A stretch of 64,000 bases of DNA, from the NCBI RefSeq assembly GCF_036375055.1, contig NZ_DASUSQ010000046.1:339425-403424 (forward strand), given 5' to 3'. This DNA comes from Umezawaea sp036375055 (GTDB lineage Bacteria; Actinomycetota; Actinomycetes; Mycobacteriales; Pseudonocardiaceae). The notes under the pieces were generated by a model. It ran no database searches. It saw only the letters and a list, made by a program, of their open reading frames with translations, and had not been told where the DNA came from. Made by a program: the position numbers and the translations under genes. Below are positions 60,254 through 64,000 of the stretch, piece by piece (position 1 is the stretch's first letter; each line of letters starts with the position of its first letter).

Positions 60254-61291
60254 TCAACGGAGCCCGCGGACAGTCTGCGCCAAGGGATGCGGTTCCTTGG
60301 TCAGCGCCGACACCGCAGTGGCGACCTCCTCGACAGACGCCCGGACGTACGTGGTGGTAGTTCCCGCGTCCCGCGCACTGGAGTGCCCCGCGAACGCACG
60401 TGCCACCGCGTAGCCGAAGTTGCGTTCCACCCACGTCAACGTGGTGTACCGCAACCAGTGCGCACTCACCTGCTGCGCCCGCACCCACGCCAGATGCTTG
60501 CCCAGCCGCTGCCACAGGTAGCCGTATCGGCTCTTCGTGATGGGCTTTCCGTTGGCGTACCGGAGAATCGGCCCACTGTGATCACCTCCACGATGGGCGG
60601 CATGGGCGAGGAGATGGGCGATGAGTGTCGGCGACACCGGTTGCCACCGTTGGGTCTCTCCTTTCTCCCGCAACAACACCAGGCACTGCTGCTCGTCGAC
60701 ATCGACCAGGCGCAAGCCGAGCGCGCCTCCGCGCCTGCAAGCGGTCTCGATGTGCAGGCGCAGCAGCAGCGCGTCCAGTGCGGGATCGTTCCCGGTGGTG
60801 GAGGCGATGTGCATCAGTTCCTCGACTCGCGTGTCGGGCAGGCCTCGCCGAGTGGACGGTTGTCGTCGGGGTTTGGCCACTTTGGCGGCGGGATTGGTTG
60901 TGTCGCTGATGATGCCGTCGGCGAGGGCATGCTGGTAGAGGCAGCGCAGTGCGCCGATCAGGTGTTCGGCGGCGGAGTTTCCACCGCGGGCGTTGCGGCG
61001 CGGCACCGCCGTGCGCTTGACGTGTTCGGCGAGCGCGGCGATGTCGGAGGGTGTGATGTCGTCGAGTCTCCGTTCGCCCCAGTGGGCCAACACTCTGTTC
61101 CAGTAAGGGGTGTAGACCTTGCGTGATCCGGCCGGTACCGCGTCGATCACGGTCGGCAGGTAGTCGCTGAACGTTGGCGCGTGAGGCTTCGGTGTCGGGT
61201 CTTCCAGCAGGTCGGCTACCGAGACGCCGAGTCGTGCCAGCACCATCCGTGCTGTTTCGAGATCGACCGGACCGTCCGCCGCGAGGTTCAC
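60254..61291 (-). CDS. Tyrosine recombinase / integrase
   Basis: About 345 residues. An N-terminal SAM-like core-binding domain (TPYWNRVLAHWGERRLDDIT, then PSDIAALAEHVKRTA) precedes the catalytic domain. The first catalytic Arg is in RLHIETACRRGGALGLRL, a Lys-containing strand in VLLREKGETQRWQPV, the HxxR box in QVSAHWLRYTTLTWVERNF, the second His in AFAGHSSARDAGTTTTYV, and the nucleophile is the Tyr of TTTTYV. The set is complete, so it may be active. The GTG at 61291 overlaps the AbrB-like gene's stop (GTGA), giving translational coupling. The site in the host may be the AT-rich or T-arm-like sequence at 60160-60214. Confidence 0.9.
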   Translation of the reverse strand: MNLAADGPVDLETARMVLARLGVSVADLLEDPTPKPHAPTFSDYLPTVIDAVPAGSRKVYTPYWNRVLAHWGERRLDDITPSDIAALAEHVKRTAVPRRNARGGNSAAEHLIGALRCLYQHALADGIISDTTNPAAKVAKPRRQPSTRRGLPDTRVEELMHIASTTGNDPALDALLLRLHIETACRRGGALGLRLVDVDEQQCLVLLREKGETQRWQPVSPTLIAHLLAHAAHRGGDHSGPILRYANGKPITKSRYGYLWQRLGKHLAWVRAQQVSAHWLRYTTLTWVERNFGYAVARAFAGHSSARDAGTTTTYVRASVEEVATAVSALTKEPHPLAQTVRGLR

Positions 61292-61764
61292 GACTGCGCG
61301 TTTTCTGCGAGTTCGGTGTTGTGCCGGACCACCATGCGGTCCAGAGCGGCCATCGTGTGGATGAGCAGCACTCCCTGCTCGGGCGCGGCCGCCAGCAGCA
61401 CGCGGTCGCCGGGTGACAGCCCGCACCAATGCCTCATGGCGGCGGGTATAGTGACCAACGTGTTGCCAGGGACGCGGAAGGCACCAGAGGGATGGCGTCG
61501 GGCCACGATGACATCCGCTACTCGCGCGAAGTCCAGGCTCTGACCCGGCTGCCATCCCAGTAGCCGCGTGATCAAGCGTTCACTCGCGCGTCCTCCTCCA
61601 TCCAGTGTGGCGATGCCGTAGACCATGGATCCATCTCGAGACAGCGCACCAAGATCGAGCAGCGGCAGCGCGGCGATGTTCCGCGCTTCGTCTGCCGAGA
61701 AGGTCGGGACGACGGCATTGATCACCAGTTCGGCGATCGTACGATCGTACGAACTGTCATCCAT
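61288..61764 (-). CDS. AbrB/MazE-like DNA-binding protein coupled to the integrase
   Basis: About 158 residues. The N-terminal 90 residues are unassigned (MDDSSYDRTIAELVINAVVP, IAALPLLDLGALSRDGSMVY). The C-terminal part reads FRVPGNTLVTIPAAMRHWCG and LSPGDRVLLAAAPEQGVLLI, the swapped-hairpin AbrB/SpoVT motif. Such proteins bind DNA as regulators or antitoxins, but no toxin gene follows; the integrase overlaps the stop instead. The ATG at 61764 is chosen; a GTG at 61791 gives nine more residues. The coupling suggests a recombination-directionality or immunity-control role, which is inference. Confidence 0.8.
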   Translation of the reverse strand: MDDSSYDRTIAELVINAVVPTFSADEARNIAALPLLDLGALSRDGSMVYGIATLDGGGRASERLITRLLGWQPGQSLDFARVADVIVARRHPSGAFRVPGNTLVTIPAAMRHWCGLSPGDRVLLAAAPEQGVLLIHTMAALDRMVVRHNTELAENAQS

Positions 61765-62557
61765 CAGGGCGCGTCCGCTAGTGTGATGCACCTCGACGGG
61801 CAGAGCAACGCGACATCATTCGCTTCGCCACCGACCCAACTCACTCTTCCCGCATAGGACGACACAGCCACTCCTCCGCCCTCCCCCAACCCATGCCGTA
61901 CAGACTGCACCCCACCGAGGACATCACCTTTTCCACTTACCGGAAACTGATCCAACTGACACCTCGGGCGTACATCACTTCATATCACATCAAACTGACG
62001 TATGCGTGTAACAGTGAAACACATGGAATTCAGGAGACTGTAGAGGAGGATGAGGATCCTGGAGAACATTTCAGTAGAATGAGTCGCAGTGATATCCGTA
62101 TTTGGTTGCGCCACGGGATATGGCATTACCCATCCGACTTGAGTCGGCTGTACTCACCGTCTTGCTCACCACCCCTCGTCCATCACCGAAGGCGGCTCGG
62201 GTGACCCCTGCATCGTAAGCGCGGCACGAGGCGTACTCATAGGCTTGGTATTGACCTTGCTGCGCCGTCGGTGCACCGTCGGGCATCACCCGGCTGGACA
62301 ACGCCTGACGCGACCATCGTCATGCTCGTCAACGTCCTGAGCCGTCGGTCAAACAGTTCTAATGCGACCCGCGGACAAACTCAGCGCGAAGGCCTCACTG
62401 CTGCGTGCCCCTGGGTGCCAAAGCCGACCGCCGACCCCAGGTCCCGGAACTCGGCGCCGTGGTCAGGAGCGGCTCGATGCTGGCGCCTGTAACGGCAGCC
62501 GGGTCTACTACTCGAAGTGCCCTGCGCGGCGAGTGCCGAGTCGGACATGTTCACGAT
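61765..62557. other. Lower-GC region between the integrase pair and the CRISPR array
   Basis: About 790 bases with noticeably more A+T from about 61920 to 62140 than the rest of the window. Short frames exist (for example MRILENISVE, then MSRSDIRIWLRHGIWHYPSD at 62080, the first preceded by GAGGAGG) but none resembles a family. It may hold the promoter of the AbrB/integrase operon and acquired DNA of phage or plasmid origin. Confidence 0.5.
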
Positions 62558-63135
62558 GTTGCGATTCCTCGCCAGTCCCGAAGGGCTGGCGCTGCATGGG
62601 CGGGATCACGTCATCGACGTCCGCCTTCTGGTTGCGATCCTCGCCAGTCCCGAAGGGCTGACGCTGCCCCCGACCGCGTCGAGATCGTCCTCATGGCACT
62701 AATGTTGCGATCCTCGCCAGTCCCGAAGGGCTGGCGGTGCCTTGATAATCCCGCCCGAGTCCGCTCCGTTGAGGAAGTTGCGATCCTCGTCAGTCACGAC
62801 GGAATGACGCTGCTGTTCCTGCTCACCGCGCAGACCACGGGCAGCAGTAACTGGCAGGCGTGGAACGCCGCGTACAACGCGATGTTGCGATCCTCGCCAG
62901 CCCAAAAGGGCTGACGCTGTTCGTGACCGCGGGGCAGTCCCACCACAGGCGTCCGTTGCGATCCTCGCCAGTCCCGAAGGGCTGACGCTGCCAGCAGCGA
63001 ACTCACCCAGCAGCGCGACATCTACGAGTTGTGATCCTCGCCAGTCCCGAAGGGCTGGCGCTGCACGTGCGGGTTCAGCAATACAGATGGATGGATCCGT
63101 TGCGATCCTCGTCAGTCCCAAGGAACTGGCGCTTC

Positions 63136-63548
63136 ATCAAGCAAGGGGTTCGCAATCCCCGGCGATCTTCCGGTTCCGTGCGAGTTCCGCTTCGCTGAGC
63201 GCGGAGCCCCATCCGCTCCTCATCTCTTGGATGGAACCCACCTGATGTCTGCGGCGGCACGCAGTCCGCACCGCGACCGGCTCTTGGCCGCCATCGAGCA
63301 GATCTGCGGCACGCTGCGCGCCGGTGCCGATGACAGCGAGGACCAGCGGCGATCGATCCCACGATCCTGGCCCCATTGCGCGACGCGGGGTTGCTGGCGG
63401 CGCTGGTTCCCGCTGAGACCGGGGCTTGCAGGTGGATTCGCTCACCGAGTTGGAGCTGATCGAGGCGGCGAGTTTCCTTGACGGCTCCACCGGGTGGACC
63501 TACTGGGCGTTAGCGAGCAGTACTGCGCAAGCGACGTCGATGCTGCCA
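63136..63548. other. Non-CRISPR insert splitting the array
   Basis: About 410 bases between the repeat at 63099 and the half-repeat at 63549. The first 36 or so bases may be the left spacer. The rest holds the broken acyl-CoA-dehydrogenase-like start and its upstream region. Confidence 0.7.
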
Positions 63549-63578
63549 CCGAAGGCTGGCGCTGCGATGGCCAGGTAA
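63244..63578 (+). pseudogene. N-terminal fragment of an acyl-CoA dehydrogenase / flavin monooxygenase-like gene inside the array
   Basis: From the ATG at 63244 the sequence reads MSAAARSPHRDRLLAAIEQI and CGTLRAGADDSED, shifts frame, reads ILAPLRDAGLLAALVPAETG, shifts again, and reads GLQVDSLTELELIEAASF, DGSTGWTYWALASSTAQATS and MLPPKAGAAMAR to a stop. This is the N-terminal domain pattern of acyl-CoA dehydrogenases and HsaA-type hydroxylases (LxxAGLxxxxVPxxxGGLxxDxxTxLExIExxSxxDGSTGW). About 110 of some 390 residues remain. Its last codons (CCGAAGGCTGGCGCTGC) are also the 3' half of a CRISPR repeat. Confidence 0.75.
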
Positions 63579-64000
63579 GAAGACCGGCCGCCCATCTCGA
63601 TGTTGCGATCCTCGCCAGTCCCGAAGGGCCGACGCTGCCCACCTTCCGGAGGCCCTGCCCAACTATGCGCTGGTTGCGATCCTCGCCAGGCCCCAGGGGC
63701 TGACGCTGCTCGCTCAGCACGCCACCGATGGCGGCCTCGAACACCATGTTGCGATCCTCGCCAGTCCCAGGGGCTGACGCTGCACGCCTCCTGCGCCTCG
63801 TTGGCGATCGAGCGGTTGTTGCGATCCTCGCCAGTCCCGAAGGGCTGAGGCTGCTGGATGGTGTCGGCGGTGTGGGGACCGTCGCTGGGGTTGCGATCCC
63901 CGCCAGTCCCGAAGGGCTGGCGCTACGCCCACCGCAGTCTGCACGTAGATCAGACCCGGCACGGTGTTGCGATCCTCGCCAGACCCGAGGGCTGACGCTG

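Larger units (their letters stand above)
62558..64000 (-). CRISPR. Degenerate CRISPR array, 14 repeats plus one half-repeat, continues past the window
   Basis: A 37-base repeat begins GTTGCGATCCTCGCC, has the centre AGTCCCGAAGGG and ends CTGACGCTGC. Starts are 62558, 62631, 62704, 62777, 62884, 62955, 63028, 63099, 63602, 63673, 63748, 63818, 63890 and 63966; a 3' half-repeat lies at 63549-63565. Spacers are 34-39 bases, except one of 70. Many repeats carry substitutions or one-base indels (62558, 62777, 62884, 63099, 63748). The complement ends GGATCGCAAC, like the 3' tag of many repeats, so transcription is assigned to the minus strand. The centre can form a hairpin CAGTCC/GGGCTG. No cas genes are in the window. 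Confidence 0.93.

Noticed and set aside
61288..61764. Toxin-antitoxin module with the AbrB-like protein as antitoxin
   Set aside because: The overlapping downstream gene is an integrase, not a PIN or MazF-type toxin, and no small toxin gene is adjacent.
62345..62557. Additional CRISPR repeats left of 62558
   Set aside because: I read this stretch for GTTGCGATCC and GGGCTGACGCTGC cores on both strands and found none.

Overview
The window is high-GC DNA whose codon use, GTG starts, SARP/AfsR-type regulator, LuxR-type two-component pairs, MmpL exporter and ricin-like secreted protein all point to a filamentous actinomycete. A Pseudonocardiales-type genome such as Saccharothrix, Lentzea or Actinosynnema is plausible, but this is inference. 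It looks like an accessory, rearranged chromosome region: intact metabolic and export operons alternate with truncated genes, broken IS elements and duplicated control regions.

Left part (1-15 kb). A partial molybdopterin oxidoreductase and a two-gene membrane operon are followed by a duplicated resistance/redox module. This holds two paralogous TetR regulators, two drug-type MFS exporters, an MDR-family quinone oxidoreductase with a decayed second copy, and two tandem FAD monooxygenases. Five copies of one operator-like sequence (YTGAAC-N3-GTTAAG) mark the control regions, and their layout indicates duplication followed by inversion.

Catabolic part (15-28 kb). A GntR regulator is divergent from an FAD oxidoreductase and an IlvD/Edd dehydratase. 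Next come an XRE regulator, a metallo-beta-lactamase-fold hydrolase, a carboxylesterase, a LacI regulator, and a CaiB CoA-transferase/enoyl-CoA hydratase operon divergent from an MHS-type transporter. Paired LacI-type operators lie both before the lacI gene and in the CaiB/transporter gap, so this is probably one regulon for uptake, hydrolysis and CoA-dependent breakdown of an organic acid or ester.

Middle part (28-47 kb). This holds an FAD oxidoreductase with an MFS exporter, a fused and degenerate ABC transporter remnant, a histidine kinase/response regulator pair, a 912-residue SARP-NB-ARC-TPR regulator, a lectin-like secreted protein, two NAD(P)-binding enzymes, an AraC regulator, a membrane NACHT ATPase, a truncated TnsA-like endonuclease and a secreted protein behind a 26-bp palindrome.

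Right part (47-64 kb). This holds an S9 peptidase, a dead IS5-type element, a response regulator with a DUF3159-like protein, a P450/ferredoxin/ferredoxin-reductase operon whose reductase is frameshifted, an MFS exporter, a MarR regulator divergent from an MmpL exporter with a histidine kinase, and an integrase with an AbrB-like partner. From 62558 to the window edge runs a degenerate CRISPR array. It is interrupted by a broken acyl-CoA-dehydrogenase-like gene whose far junction coincides with CRISPR repeat sequence. No cas genes are present in the window.
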